Program-made: the position numbers and the translations under genes
The notes under the pieces: generated by a model
Told to the model about the DNA's origin: nothing
Databases searched by the model: none
Seen by the model: the letters and a program-made list of their open reading frames with translations, nothing else
Part shown: positions 41,557 through 56,500 of the stretch, one piece after another
Layout of the letters: each line of letters opens with the position of its first letter
Position numbering within the stretch: position 1 is the first letter of the stretch
From: Melieria omissa
Taxonomy: Eukaryota > Arthropoda > Insecta > Diptera > Ulidiidae
Direction of reading: 5' to 3'
DNA length: 64,000 nt
Assembly (NCBI GenBank): GCA_963971225.1
Contig: OZ020267.1
Coordinates: 48,059,993-48,123,992 of the forward strand

Positions 41557-44500
41557 ATGGCTTCTTCAGGTTTGTCTAAGGTTTTGTGAAATTTCACAAA
41601 AGATTGGTGAATTGCTATATATATATACACATTGAACTATATTTTTGTTGTTAATGGTTCGTGGAGCTTTAGAAATCTATTTGGGTTAAAGGAAGATAAA
41701 CATCGCTAACATTTTTTTGAAACGGGTACTTTGCCTCGTGGTTTACACGTAGATATGTAGCCAACTCTGCACGTTGTCTTTTCGCTTCACTTAAAAAAGT
41801 TTTGTTTCAAAGGAATTTAGTCGAGAAGGAATTCTTCAAGGAGAAATAAGATGCAGATGGCGTATTTAATAGTAGCAGATCTGCTTCAGTCGCGTCAGAA
41901 ATGTTTCAGGGCTTATGTAAAGTTTACGAAAGCCGAAATTTTTGTTTCCGTTTTCGAATCGGTTTCGCTTGGAAGAGATTAGAAATATAAAAAGTGGTAT
42001 AGATCGGCGAGTACTCCTAGTGTTCCTGGAGTTTAGCAGCGAGTGTCGCGGACTAGCATCACTCAAGATTATCTTTGGAAGTAGTTACGTTTACAACATT
42101 AGCGCGGTAAGCACATTTTCTGTCCGATTGCATCTTACACTAGATATCGTATAAAATGCTTAAAAATTCTCAAACGCAATTTTAGATTTTGATCATTTCA
42201 TACGAGGTGTTGGCCTCGATGTTACGAATATAAGTGAGAAAAAAAATTTGTATACTAATTGCTGGTTTTGCCAGTTAAACAATAGTGTTGCATTAAAAAG
42301 ATTGAGACAACTGAGAGTTAACTTTTCATATGGATTCCAATTTGCATCAGTTGACAGTTTTGCCAATTTTATTGGAGCTATCACTTTTACAAATATAAAC
42401 TTACTGTAGAAGTACAACTTAATGTCAATGAAAGGGCACGACTAGCATATGAATCAAATCAGGTCCATTTACCGCCTAGATACATGAAGTCATGTTTGCT
42501 CTTCGTTATCGTTACGTCCAGAAAATAAGCGGTATTTGGCATGAAATATTTATTAAGGCGATCAGAGCTAAGAAAAGACGCTGAAAAGGCATAGTGATAC
42601 ATCCTAGTCTTAAACCAAGCCACATACTTATCTACCGCTGTGATGTGTTATAGCATGAAACCTGGAGTCACCACATAGAGTCACCACCTTCTTCGCAGGA
42701 AATGGCAAACTTGCCGTTTGCCGGAATCGGCTTAAAATTGTAGGGTCATTTCTGTACGTGCACAAATTCAAGTGTATCTGCAGCTATGGTTAAAATAATA
42801 GCAGTGCATGCGTGTGTAAACTATGAGATTGCAAAAAAACACACTTTTTGAGGATTATAGCAATTATTTATATCTTTAAAACAAACCATTCAATGCAGAT
42901 TTTTATAGTTATCAATAAATTTCAGATGCTTTGGAGTTACAAATTCATAAACATAGTTGGAAAATAACTGAAAAAGTTGACGGTCAAAAAAATAGTGCAC
43001 CATAAAAAGAAAAGTAGAAAGCATGGTGAAATTAATAAAGTGTGCCAGATAGCAGGAACTCTCTTCATCGTGCAGTTATTTTCTGACGGCTAATGTCATT
43101 TTGCTGACAAATGTCATAGTTCATAACCCGTCTGTGCTATATGAAAAATTTTCAAAATAAATTATTGCTTTAAAATACGTTCTGCACCAAAACCGACACC
43201 AAAAACGCATCTACATGCCAGGAAAAACGTGCTGTCTAAAAAAAATCTCACAGCAAAGCAGTTCCTATGTTTTTCTAACATAAAATACATTACGAAAATA
43301 TGTATTTCTGGAATACTGAAAGTAAATTTTAAATTTAACGACAACAAAAATAAAGAAAAAGATTTATTCCACCTGAAATTCAAGAAATACTGTGCGAAAG
43401 AAAAAGTGATGAAGAATTTTCCATTTCCGAAAGTGAAGATGAACATATTCCATTAGTTGACAACGCAGCAATAGAAACCTCTGACGCTAAGCCTGCGGGT
43501 TGCATAGAAACTGACCATCTCATATGACTCAAATGGTAGTGACGAAGAGAAATATCCAAATATCGAACTACAGTCGTGTCTGGGTATAGTGAACCCCCTA
43601 TATAGTGAACACCTCAATATAGTGAACACCCAAATTTTGACATCGAGCCTCTAAATATGGAACAAAATTTTCAAGCAAAAAACAAAAAGTGTATTTTGAG
43701 CAAATAAAACGAGTTTATGAACAAAAATGTTATCCTTGATCATGATACAATTATAAAGGTAGTGTATTCCCGATAGGCACTCTCGCAAAAGCTGTCGATT
43801 CGATGCCTTATTGAATTTGAAATGAAAAATAATGTTGCTTTTTTTCGTTTGCTTACGTGCACATGAATTGATGAAAAAGATTTTGTTTCAATTAGATCAT
43901 TCAAAAAATGCCTAAATCAAGCTGCACGCTGTGCCATAAATCGTGGGCAAATAGTAATATGTGTGTGTTATTTTTTTTAATCACAATATGTCCATTTAAA
44001 GGTCCATAACTTATCTTGTCTTTTTCCCCTATTTGTGAAAATGTCCCCATCATTAGAAGCAACACTCTGTATAAGGCATTGTCATTCAGCCTTTCTCCCG
44101 GAATACACTACCTTTATAATTGTATCATGATCCTTGATATAGTGAACAACCTCAATATTGTGAACAGGCCTTGCAATAATTAGTTCACTATATCCAGACA
44201 CCACTGTATGTGACAAAGATGGCATACAGACTTGAGCCGTTTCGGCGTAGTGTGCCAGCGTAGTGGCCTCGATTCTTCCTACAATATATGCACAGCAAAA
44301 GCTAAATTCAAATGTATTTTATCAAGTGAAACCAACCGAAAACGCTTTATTAAATATATATAATCGAAATCTGAAAAATATGAGTTATAAACGTTTTGGG
44401 CTTATGACGCAAGAAATTCGTATCATCTCCAAGGTCAACTGTACCCGGGGAAAACTAGCTGAAGGCGAATGTCGATAAATGTAGGCGAGAGCGTTGTTTT

Positions 44501-47500
44501 GAATCCGGTTTGCAAATATAAAATATCTTGGAGTTTATAAGTTTATGTAACCAAAATCAATTTTTTCGTTTCCTCAAAATCGATTAAGTGATTGTTTTCC
44601 GTTGATAAAATTGTTTCATTACAAATTATTAACCTTAGAAAGTTTTACCTACAGAAAGCATCTATGAAATCTACGCCACTCCATATAAAATATATTGGGG
44701 TACCCGGGTGCCCCAGCACACGGGTAAGGGTGTAAAAAGTAAAATGTTGTGTCACACCCTCCAAAATAAAATAAATAGAATTTAACACTCGAAAATAAAG
44801 ACAAAATACCATTTTGGGAGTTGTCATGAAGATTCACCTTTCTAAGTTATCTGCAAGTATATAAAATTTCGATATAAAAGTGATTTGGGTACTCGGGTAC
44901 CCCATCACACACATAAGGGTTAAACTTCTCCTTAGAAAAAGGGAAATAGATTTCAGTATTACATGCTAATATATTGTATTCCGGTAACGATCAAATAAAC
45001 CGTTGATTTAAAGCATAGTTTGATTTGTAATACTTAACATCAAAAAACTTATTTGAAAAAATGGTTTTGATTCGAACAAAGAATTTAATAAAATTACTGG
45101 CTTAGTTTTGTAATCGACAGCGTTTGTAATGATTTTTCAGAACAGCCGATAATTTTTTGTATTTCTCTGTAAGTTTTAGTTTAATTTACAAAGTAACGAT
45201 ATTTGATTGACACAAATGGTGGCGATTTATTTTATGTATTAATGTATTTCAAAAGTAACAATATTTGACAGTATTCCTCGTCTTATTCAACATGTCTTGT
45301 GACGCACATTTTAAACGGATGGGAAAGGAATATAATCATTACAATTGTTATTTTTATTCAAAGAATGAACAATAAAGTGTAGGTTGAAATCTGACATTCC
45401 AAAATCAAATAAGAGCTATGTCCGTCATTTTCCTTTAAAGGCAAAAGATACAACTATTGCACAACATAGTTGCTGCATTTCAAAAAAAATAACAATAGAA
45501 AAAACCCGACGTATTATCTCTGCGCCATTGCTTAAGGTACTGTCAGACTATGCAAGTAAAACGCTTTCAGAAATTATTTCAATTTTAGAAAGTAAAACTT
45601 ACACGTGTAACCACAAAAAAAGTACTTTCAATAAGCGCTTTCTGACTTTTTGGAATGCACTTCTGAAAGCAAAACTTCAAGTTTGTAAAATTCTCAAGTG
45701 CGTCGGAACACACGTTCGGTTACTTTTAAAAAGTATTATGACAAATTTATTGGACTTGCACAGAGTGCAATAGACGTGGAAGTTGCAATTTGGAAAGTGA
45801 AAAGTGTTTATGAAAATTACTTTCCATGCATAGGTAAAGGTGCCGTACTCTCAAAAGGTGATTGAAAATCTAAAATTTCAAAAAGTACTTTTACGAGCAG
45901 TTAGTGTCAAGGGGCCATTACGATTTAAAGTGTTGCATTAGGCGATTAACCTATGCACTAAAAACAATTTAATTAAATGTATAATTATGCTTTATATTAA
46001 ATCGGTCAGAACATGTTTTCGAAAAATTCTAAGGAAAAAAATGTCCGGCACATTCAGTTAATTTTGCACTTAACTCGTGAAGAACAGCTACATACTGTTG
46101 TAAACACACTGGTAGTGGGAACCATACGTGAACTTTGTTCTGCGTTTAGTATAACCCCTAACCTTCATCCAGACACTATTTACATATGTAAATATTTAAA
46201 TTTGTAATGTACTGTACCTTTTTTTTTTGAGTTTTTAATTTTTGCTTTATTTTTTACAAATCAAGATATTTACCCCTATTTCCGACAAATATTTACCAGA
46301 GAAGCGCATATATGATTTTTCAAAGACAGGCGCGTTTTATATTCACAGAAATACGATGTATTGTAAAAAGGGGTATTTTTATCTTTATACAAAGTACTAT
46401 TATTGTTATTGTTTTTTTTTTTACCGTTTGACTGCTGAGGAGTGCCAAAAATGCGAAGATCATTTTTTGTTACGCCAAGACTGCGGAGAGTGCAGTAACG
46501 CTGCTCTGAATCAGTAAAATTTATACGTCCAGTAAAGCTCGTTGCGTTTGCGGAGCATATGATTTCTAATTGTTGTAATAATATTACATATTTAATGAAG
46601 AGTGTTTTACATGTTTTCCCATACACGCACCATTAGTGCCGCAGTTTTGGCATATATCCGAAAAAATCCGTCAGCATCCAAACGGTTAATAAAGAAATAC
46701 GCGAGTTTGCAAATATATGGCGATGCAAATTGACGAAGAAAACCAACTTAAGGAAGAGGAGAAGCTACTGATTACCCCATTTGAGGCTCACAAATAAGCA
46801 ATGTTGCTGCTAAGTTTCAGTAAAGAAATGGACTGCGGTTGAACCAGATTTAAATTATATGGATGGTGCCACGCCCCCTTATTTGCCCTCTGTCGAAAGA
46901 AAAAATGGTAGGTTCGTACTTAATTTCATTGCTATGCGACTAATAGTTCAGCGGAATATTTGGGTCACAAACATGTGCCACGCCTCTTGTCCAACGCCCA
47001 CCAAATCTTACCAGTAGAATGACTCATCCATGGGACGACGGGGTATTAAATTTTAGTGTTGTACAATTTACAATTTCGAAGATATTCTATATTAAGGTTT
47101 GGCTTGTATGGGCGGTGCCACGCCCCCTTGTTCAATACGACGCACAGTGTTGCGATCCTATATAAGCCGTGGCCAAAAATACTTGGCATTGTCCTATCTC
47201 GATGAAACTTGGTGAGATTGTTTTCGTGGTGGAAAGTAAGAAATTAAAAACAATCATTAAAATTGGACCACTGCCACGCCCACCTCCCATACGAAAGGAA
47301 CTTTAATATTGAAATAACTTTTTTTTAATTAGTGATAGAATTATGGAATTTTGTATTTGATCTTAAAATAATGACATAAAAGCTCACACTAAAAATGGGA
47401 GGTATGTCACGCCCACTTTCAAAAATATTCGTATTTTACAACTAAAACTGCATTTTTAGAAGGCTGTTTACGGTACTCGTTTCACGATGTAATTTTAATT

Positions 47501-50500
47501 GGTAAGCTTTCTAAAACCTTAAAGTGGGCGTGACAGCTGGCATATATATAAAGTGGTCAAAACTTTTCCTTTATGAATTCATGTTTAATTTTCCAGCTTG
47601 TGATACCATATTTTGGTAAAAATGTTTAGATTTTTAAAGTGGGCGTGGCATTCTGCCTACTTTTTATGATACGAGCAATGTGCCAACCTTGTCCACATTC
47701 GAGTGCGGGATGACCTTGAACCTGCCCTCATCAGAATTTTGATATCAATTTCCCTGCAAGATTTTGGGCCAACCACGTAAATAATAATTAATAATTGATT
47801 GGCACGACAACCCGCTTACACGAGACTAAGGCCTAGCTTCCCGCAACCACCCGTGTTGTGCGTGTGAATTTTGTACGCGGGTGGAAGGGACCTACAGTTT
47901 TATGCCGGTTCCGAACGGCAGGTTGGGAGCTTTTTCATAGGCAATTTTTACTCTCAGAGGTTTGCCATTTCCAGCTGAGAGGACAGCCACCGAAAGAGAA
48001 AACGAGTTTCCCGTTATTTTTTTTAGGTGTTACTACATGCAGAATTCGAACTTGCGTCGCTCTGCATGCGACTCGCTGGACCGCGCACTAACCAACTGAG
48101 CCACGGCGGCTGTCAACCACGTAACCACGTAACCTACAACAAAAAAATGAAACTAATCTGTAATTGATATTACATCAGCTATATTTAGACACGAGCTTTT
48201 TGTAAAATTCAAAAATCTCTCGAAATGGTGGGCATTTTGGAAAACAAAAAAAGGTTTTTTTCCCCCCTTTTGTTCAAATGTTTATTGCCTGTTATAATAA
48301 AAAACAATATTTTGTCAAAAGCTCGTGTCTAATCATAGCGATATGTTTTCTCAGCAAGAAAAAAAAAAGAAATCGAATCGATGCGTGTAAAACTTTTCTT
48401 AAAATCATGCAAGTAAGTTAGAAAAATACGACTTTCGGGAATCCGCGTTTAAAGTTCACAGTGAGCGTGCGGAAACACCGTGAGCGAGCGTGCTCAATGC
48501 TCTACAGCTCAATAACCGTGAAGAGTTTACCCAAATAAAAAAAAACCCATTTTTTAAACTTTGTACGTAGACGACCCCCTTAAAAATACGTGTCACTTGA
48601 ATTTTTCGTTTTAAGAAGTTTATGTTAGTATATGTATGTATGTATATACAATTTTATGCAACATGTATTAAAATTAATACGCAAAGATGAAAGTATAAAA
48701 ATGGCTTTAAACTGGATTTTTTTGCATATCCCTTTCCCCGAAATCCTGGGGACGCCACTGTCTAGAATTGCTACACATTCTATAAGAAATGTAAACAAAA
48801 CAAAAGCTATCATGTATTTAAGTTTTTTAATGTTTTGAGTGGTTTTAATGTTTTGAATGGAACGCGCAAAATAATTATTAGACCTAAGAGAGACCTTAGA
48901 CCTTTAAGGCAGGTTCTCACCTTGTGGGGAAAAAAATGCCTTATCCTTATCGTGTAGATATATGTTTCAAAAATGTGCTCCAGAAATTTCAGATCAAAAT
49001 CTGAAAAATTACAAAAGTTACAGGCCGTTACATAGAGCAGTGTAGAGCACCAGCCAAGCGCGCTTTAAACTTTAAACGCGTTTTTCTCAGAACCACGTTT
49101 TCGGACCTTACGGAAGTGATTGAAGGCGCTGGAATGAACCAATCGTCACCAAATTTTTTCCAAATGTTCCTTAGGGTTTTTTCTAATAAACGAACCACGA
49201 TCAGCCAAAAATATTGAAAATTGTTTAATTAAAAAAATAATAAGTGAACAAAAAAATGCGAAAATCTTAATTTTTTTTTCAAAACCTCATAACTTTTGTA
49301 ATTTAGATTTTTTTTTTCATGATCTTGGTTCATTCAATAGATAATATGGTACACATTAAGAATGTGTTCGATTTTTGTGTTTCCGATCACGGGTTTTGAC
49401 GGAATCACTTCCGGTAGCGGGACACCTCCTCGCCGACATGCCGCCACTGATGGACGCCCCCTCCCCCCCCTTTTTTTGATTCATTCAATTTGAAAAATTG
49501 TATTCTCTAAATAAATGTGTGTTCATATCCAGAAACAATTTTCAGCGTTGTATCTTTAACCGTTTGCTCAAAAAAAATTCCTAAAAAAAGTGCACTTTTT
49601 CGGATCCACAAGGTGAGAACCTGCCTTAAGGCTGAGAAATGAATAGGTTTTTGGCTTGTTTGTTTGCAAATCATCAAGATCATAACGCGGTATTTGATTT
49701 TTTTAATAAGGAATCAAGTTCCTGCGAATTGGGATTAAGCTACAGTACACACGGACCCGATACAAATAGTACCTTTATCTAATCATTTGCATTTGTTGAA
49801 TATCTTTTAATTGCATCTTACGTGGTTCTTACAGGCAAAAAAGGAAAAAAAAATAAGGGAACTGTAATATCGTTGCAGTCTTTTCTCGCAAATGGTGATG
49901 CTCCAGCAGGCACAACACAAGTCTCTAAAAAGATACGAAATGTGGATGGTGATGATAGTGATGACGGGAGCAATTCAATGCCGTTGGTCTACCAGTTACC
50001 TACAGCACCTAGAGCAAACAGAATTTTCGACGATGATTCAATTCCTCATAAACCGCCATTTATTGCATATCTCACTAATTTACCGTTTGATGCTGACGAA
50101 GATGATATTAATGATTTCTTTGGATCAATACCGATTATCTCATTACGGTTACCTCGTGAAGATGGTGAAACCGGTCGCGTGCGAGGATTTGGATATGTGG
50201 AGTTTGAAACTCGAGAAGACTTAATTGATGTTTTGAGTTTACCAGATCCATCAATTAAAGGACGTCGAATTCGTATTGAATTGTCCAATGAAAATGAACA
50301 ACAAAACAATAGGCAAAGGGGTAATCGTCGCGGCTTTGAGGGTTTTGGTAATAGTGGAGAGAATCGTGATTCAACTAACTGGCGTCGAGATAACCAAAAT
50401 CAAGAGTCAGGTGGGTATGGAAATAATTATGATCGGGGTTATAATCGGGAAAGGAAGTTTACACAAGAAGACAATAGTGCGCCTGGATCCTGGCGAACTG

Positions 50501-53500
50501 GAAGCCGTCCTCCCCTTAGCATGTCACCACGGAGCGATCGCGGTGCCGATCGGCCGCGTGACACAAACTCACGAACGAGGCATTTTGACCGAGATGACCG
50601 TGAAAGAATTGGCATGACCAACCCAAGGGACGAGGAACCGGTGCAAGAAAGACCAAAGTTAAATTTGAAACCTCGCACACTGCCTTTACCAGATATTTCA
50701 ACAAAGCCAGAGTCGGAAACAGAAATCAGTGAGAAAGATGAGCGTGAGAAACCGGTAAAATCGGGAGGTGTAGCACCGGAAAAAGTTTTTGGATCAGCAA
50801 AGCCGGTGGATACTGCCTCCCGTGAGCTAGAGATTGAAGAGAGATTGTCGGAAGCTCGTCGACAGGAAAAACTTCGGCAGGAACAGGAGCATGATGACGT
50901 AAATGAAAAACTTGGGGAGATACGTTTAGAAAAAACGGATAAAGAAAATACAAATTCGGCAATTAGTTGGCGACGTAGAAATGATCCAGTAGAGAGTAGT
51001 AAGGATGACGACAGGAAATGCAGCCCAGAAAGAATAGGGCAATCCAATTTAGGTAATAATTACAAATATTTATATTATACAAACAAATATTTACATTATA
51101 CCTTACTAAATTGTATTTTAGATGATCGTCGTCGTGACAATCGGGATCGGGATTTTAGTCGCTTCAATAAAAATCGAGACAGAAATGAAAGGTTAGTATT
51201 ATTTTTAATTAATCATATGTCAAAATGTGTACATTTATGTATGCACACTAAATATAAAAGTCACAATTCCAACATTGATTTTTTTCATAAATCGATTCAT
51301 AGTACAATCTCCAATTATTTGCAATTATTGAATTAAATGTTTTCCCACGCTCAGACTACCATCTGAACCTAAACTAAAGAAATCAAATGTTTGGTTCGCT
51401 CAAGGAATTTGTATACGCATGTACGACTGAATGACTACGAAGTGAAGTGAAATGTCAAACGATCGTGCTCTGCCATGCGACGGAGTCCCCTCCTCTCGAA
51501 CACTCCAATGGCCACTATGTCGTTTCGTGTCATTGGAACCATTGGAAGCATACATTCCTTCAGCCATATTTTGCAAATAAGCTGATGCATGCACTTAATC
51601 AGCTCATCGCCTTGAACAATTCTGCTGGTAGCTCGTCCGGCCCTGCAGATTTATTGTTCTTGAGTCGTTGGATAGCGACCCAGATCTCGTCATAGCTGGG
51701 CGGTGGACATCCACAAAGTCGTCGTCGATTGGTGCTGACATCTTCGCCACTGGCGGTATTGTTCCCTTCGTCGCCTGCGAGCAGCTGGGTGAAGTGCTTC
51801 CACAACCTCAGTGCACTCTGCGCATCTGTAACCAAATCCCCGTTTTCGTTCCTGCAGGAAGATGCCCCGGGCTTAAATCCTTCCATCAGGCGCTTTACTT
51901 TTTTGAAGAATTTTCGGGCGTCATTCCTACTCCTACACTTCTCGATTTCCTCACGCTCGCGCCTTTCTTGGTCCCGTTTCTTGTATCTAAAAAGGCACCT
52001 CTCTTTCTTCCTCTCCACCTGGTATTTTTTTGTCATAGGTCGCGTAGCAGCCGACTGCAGGGTCTTCTTGTAGGCAGCATTCTTCGCTGCAGTGGCTGCG
52101 CGACACTCTTCATCGTACTATTGGTTTTTTGGTGGAGGGCGTCGAAAACCAAGGACATTTTCTGTGGCTGCGCGCATAGAGTGGGATAAGTGAGCCCATA
52201 ATCCGCCGATGTCATCAGGTGGAGAGGGGGAGCGACCGAGCTGGTTGGAGAGTTGAGCGGAGTAGGCTTCGGCTACCCCTTGTAATCGCAGCTTACTGAT
52301 GTCCAGCTTTCTTTGGAAACTAGGCCTTGGCTGCAACAAGGTAGTGGTCCGAGTTGATGTTGGGTCCTCGGAACGTGCGCACATCTTGAATGCTAGAAGC
52401 ATGCCTTCCATCAATCACAATGTGATCAATCTGGTTGCAGGTGGATCGATCGGGCGATAACCAGGTGGCCTTGTGGATATTGAGATGCTGAAATCTGATG
52501 ATACTAACTACCATGTTTCGTGCCACGGCGAAATCGATCAGCCTCAGACCGTTTTCCAAAGTGGTCGCATGGAGGCTGAACCGCCCGGCTGTGGAACCAA
52601 ATATACCTTCTCGCCCGACCTTGGCCGGACACCCGTCGTAGACGTCCTCGAGCTTCGCATAGAAGGCATCCTTGGTCGCATCGTCCTTCTCTTCCGTCGG
52701 GATGTGCGCGCAAATTAGGCTGATGCCAAAGTATTTAGCCTTAATGCGGATCGAGGCCAGTCGTTCGTTCACCGGAGTGAACCGAGAGACGTGGTGGCGA
52801 AGTCTCTTGCTGACCACAAATCCGCAGCCAAAGTCGCGCTTCTCCGCATGGCAGCTGTAGTAGATGTCGCAGTCTGCTCGCTTGGAGCAACCTTGTCCTG
52901 CCCATCGCATTTCCTGGATGACGGTGATGTCAGCCTTACCTTTCATGAGGGCTTCCGCCAGATGGATAGAGGCACCTTCCCTATAGAGGGTTCGGACATT
53001 CTAGGTGCATATTCTCAAACCGTGGTCCTTAAATCGTTTGCTGTGGTCGTCAAGATAGTGGGTTCCACCTGAGGCTTGCTTTTTGGCTTTCATTGGTTGT
53101 AGATTTTACGTGGCAGGCACCAAACTCTGCGCACAACCCAAATCTCAAGTCCGTGGGATTGGACACGCTGCACACATTAGTTCACTATTCAGCGGGTGCC
53201 AAATAGCTATCGAGAAGGGACGCCCGGAGGCTGTGTATCAGCTTGGATTGAACAGAGACAATGATCGTTCCGGCATTCGCCAGGTTGAATGCAATCAGAG
53301 ACTTTACAGTGTTATTCGCAAGAATATACCACACGCATGCGATTGAATTCAATGCTAGTTAGTGTTGCTATATTCCGAATTTCGATTTTTTTATGTTTTG
53401 TTTTGATCATGTCATTCTTAAAAGTCTAATTTAAATCTTACAAAAAACAATATAGTATTTCACAACGTACTAAGTATAATGCCAAACAATATACGTGAAA

Positions 53501-56500
53501 TTTTAATAACATGAACAAAATGTTAGTTTTTTTGTTAAACCCGAAAATCGGGGGTTACAACGAGTTGGCAATAAACGAACAAGACACAAATTAGCAGGCG
53601 TTCATTCCAGACATTCAAGATAAAGAAACATACAGCAGGAGTTGTAAGATGGGATAGGTTCCAGTGGCGGCTTAAGGTGCTCGGTGGCCCGGGGCGGCGA
53701 TGGCTGAGGGGAGCCCCTAAATTCTTCAATTTTATAAAATTGCAAAAATGTTTCTAACTGCTGTAATTTTTTTATTCTAAAGTATGCAACTAAAGTAGCA
53801 TAAAAATAAAGTATCCAAGTAACCCAAAGGGTTGTTCGCACATATCGCAATCAACTGAGATGCGATATAAGCGAAGTCAAGGATTAAGGACTAGAACTAA
53901 GGATTAAGCTTAGAAACCAGGCTTTTCATCTTAATCGTACATAAGAAAACAAGTGTAACCCTATAAGCCAGCTAACCAAAATCATAGAAACTCATGAAGT
54001 TTGCGGATTTAAAAATGTCAAGCTTTGTCGCTTACTCCTATTATTGATGTCCCTCAGTCTGTCTTCCACGCATGACGTTCCGCAACCTAAAAAAGGTATA
54101 GCCATCTCGCTTGTTTCCAGCTGAAAATTGGAAAATGCGTGTTTGCTGAAAATTAAAATAAATCTTTGCTTCGTTTTGCTTGTCTTTATTTATTTGTTTC
54201 TTCTTAGCGGCTTCAGCTTCTGTCGATGGTTTCGCTTCTGTAGTGAGTTACAAATATCTGTAAATTAAACAACAAATGTTTTTTCATAAATTTCGCAATG
54301 CTTGCAAGAAAAGTCATTGAGATTTGTAAATTGTTTTACTAGAACCACAAGTTCCTGGTTCGCTTTGTATACAAGGGTTGCAGAACTTTTTTGTAAATTT
54401 TGTTTTCACTTTCATTTCACTATTGCGAATACTTGTTGTATTTGCTCTTAATTTAATCTCGTATCTGAATGAATTATCGTCTTCTGGTTCTGTAAAATAT
54501 AATTAGTTATTTGAAATTATTATTTTGCTGAAAAAATAAGAAATAGAATTTGAAAACACAAAATATTGCTATGTTTCAATGACGTTTGGAACAGGTTGCG
54601 CCACCTGTAGCGCTATGGCTATCTACTTGTAACACGAGACAGCTATGCACTTTCCAAAACATTTCAAACTAATTGTTTCGTTTTAGCTTAGGCAAAAGTA
54701 ATATACATAATCTAGCTGGACAAAGGTGGCAAATACTTCTCATAGCGAACTTTGCTGAAATGAACAAACGCATGTATTGGTAAATTTGAAAATGTTCATC
54801 AATGTTTTGGTCAGGCAGTTCTTGTAGGGAAATAACTGGCAAACTATGTATAAAACTGAATATTTGTTTGTTTGCTTGGTTGTGCTTGATATGGGCTTCA
54901 CACCAGACTATTCCATTTCATCCATCACTCGTAGACGAAGGGGAAACGTGCGACATTTCCTATGCAACACAAGTTTTTTAAAGTCCTTCACTTATGCTAA
55001 CACGAATAAAAAGGTCCAAAATATATTACATTATACGTGTAATGGCTGCCAATGGTCTTTCTAGTGTTAACCGGCAAATATTCGAGGTATGTTCTTAAAT
55101 AAAAGTCTGGGGGTCATTACAGGCTAAACTACCTGCAAGCAGGTTCGCTTGCAGGAAAATTAAACTGCAATACATACACTATGATCATTAAGTACCGGGA
55201 CTGTGTATTTTAAATTTTCCGATGCAGGTAAACACATTATTTTAGGTCGGTAGGACCTTAACTGAAATCTGTGTCAAATTTTGAGCGGGATTGCATCATT
55301 AGTTTTTGTTTGGCAGCTGTTAGCGTCAGTCAACTTTTTGTACTTCGTCGCATTTTACAATGGATAATTTTGCACCACGATAATGCGCCGTCTCACAAAG
55401 CACACATTATTCGCGATTATTTGAACAAACACAGTGTGAATATCATCGATCAGGCTCCCTATTCTCCAGATATGGCACCATGTGACTTTTTCCTGTTCTC
55501 CCGACTCAAGTTACCACTTCGTGGAAAGAGATTTGAGTCCATAGAGGTCATAAAAGAAAATGCGACGCGAGAGCTGAAGGCCATACCTGCTTCGGCTTAC
55601 CAGAAGTGCATGGACGATTGGATTAAGCGTTGGCATATGTGTATTGCTTTAGATGGGCTTATTTTGAAGGGGATACAATAAATTTACCAGAAGAATAAAA
55701 ATTTTTTTTTTTTGACACAGTCCCGGTACTTATTGATCATAGTGTATATTACGAGAAAGCCCCCTACTAATATATGGTCGAAAAAACATCTGAAGGGAGG
55801 GGTTTATCTCATAAAAGGTGCTAATTGGTTAAGATACTACAGTTTCTCGTAATCTGCGCTTACAGATAAACTGTATATTTATTAATTCTTCTCATGCACG
55901 TTTTTTAGGACAGAATTGTCAAAACAAGGCCGGGATGGAAAGCAAAGCGATGACAGCAAAACAAAGCATGATACGAAGACCGAGCGTCCACTGCCAAAAT
56001 ATCAACCCAACCAGAGCGGACCAGTAAGTATAATAAATTTGTCTCAAATCAAAACGCATGCGTCAAATTTTAATAAAATTTACGATCAGCATTATTTAAA
56101 CGGGGGAACAATTAGTTATTTTCACTCCTGGGTTCCACTATTTTGTCTCGTTAAACGGCTAAGGGATATCTACAATATGTAACAATCTCATCTAAATAGC
56201 ACAATTTGTTTAACTGTTAATAATATTGGTTTAATATAAATATTAATTTAATTCACCTAGATCAGGGATTAATTACACTAAACAACAGCATGTCTGTTGC
56301 ATGAAGTTTTTACATGAATCTGAATAGTTTTTCCACGCTGTTTTCAAAAACATATTCCGTTTTATGTAACAGCTCTAGATTTTGCAAAAAATGGGCATCT
56401 CACTTTTTCGAATTTTCCTTCAAATTTATGCGGTTTCTATTGTAATTTCGGAACCATTAATTCTATAGACATGATTTTTACATCGTTGCACTAACAGCTT

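Larger units (their letters stand above)
55125..55840 (+). pseudogene. Non-LTR C-terminal fragment split by a mariner
   Basis: GCAGGTTCGCTTGCAGGAAA, then TTAAACTGCAATACATA before the mariner and ACGAGAAAGCCCCCTACT, AAAGGTGCTAATTGG after it align with the uninterrupted copy at 30605-30725. The coding frame is decayed. Confidence 0.65.

Noticed and set aside
45384..45773. 129-codon plus-strand frame
   Set aside because: No motif recognised, Lys/Ser/Thr-rich with AT-rich codons, inside an eIF4B intron; not enough to call a gene.
48051..48113. tRNA gene on the minus strand
   Set aside because: Head of SINE copy 3, same reasoning.
49822..49834. GTG start for eIF4B at 49822
   Set aside because: These bases are the end of intron 1 (TTCTTACAG); the true start is the ATG at 41557.
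50439..51047. 202-codon minus-strand open frame
   Set aside because: Antisense of the eIF4B RRM/Arg-rich exon; Ser/Arg-rich composition follows from the sense codons.
51394..51430. Extension of the eIF4B micro-exon to the stop at 51430
   Set aside because: It would end the protein early in an unconserved tail; splicing at 51393 gives the phase-matched join to the exon at 55909 and the expected C-terminus.
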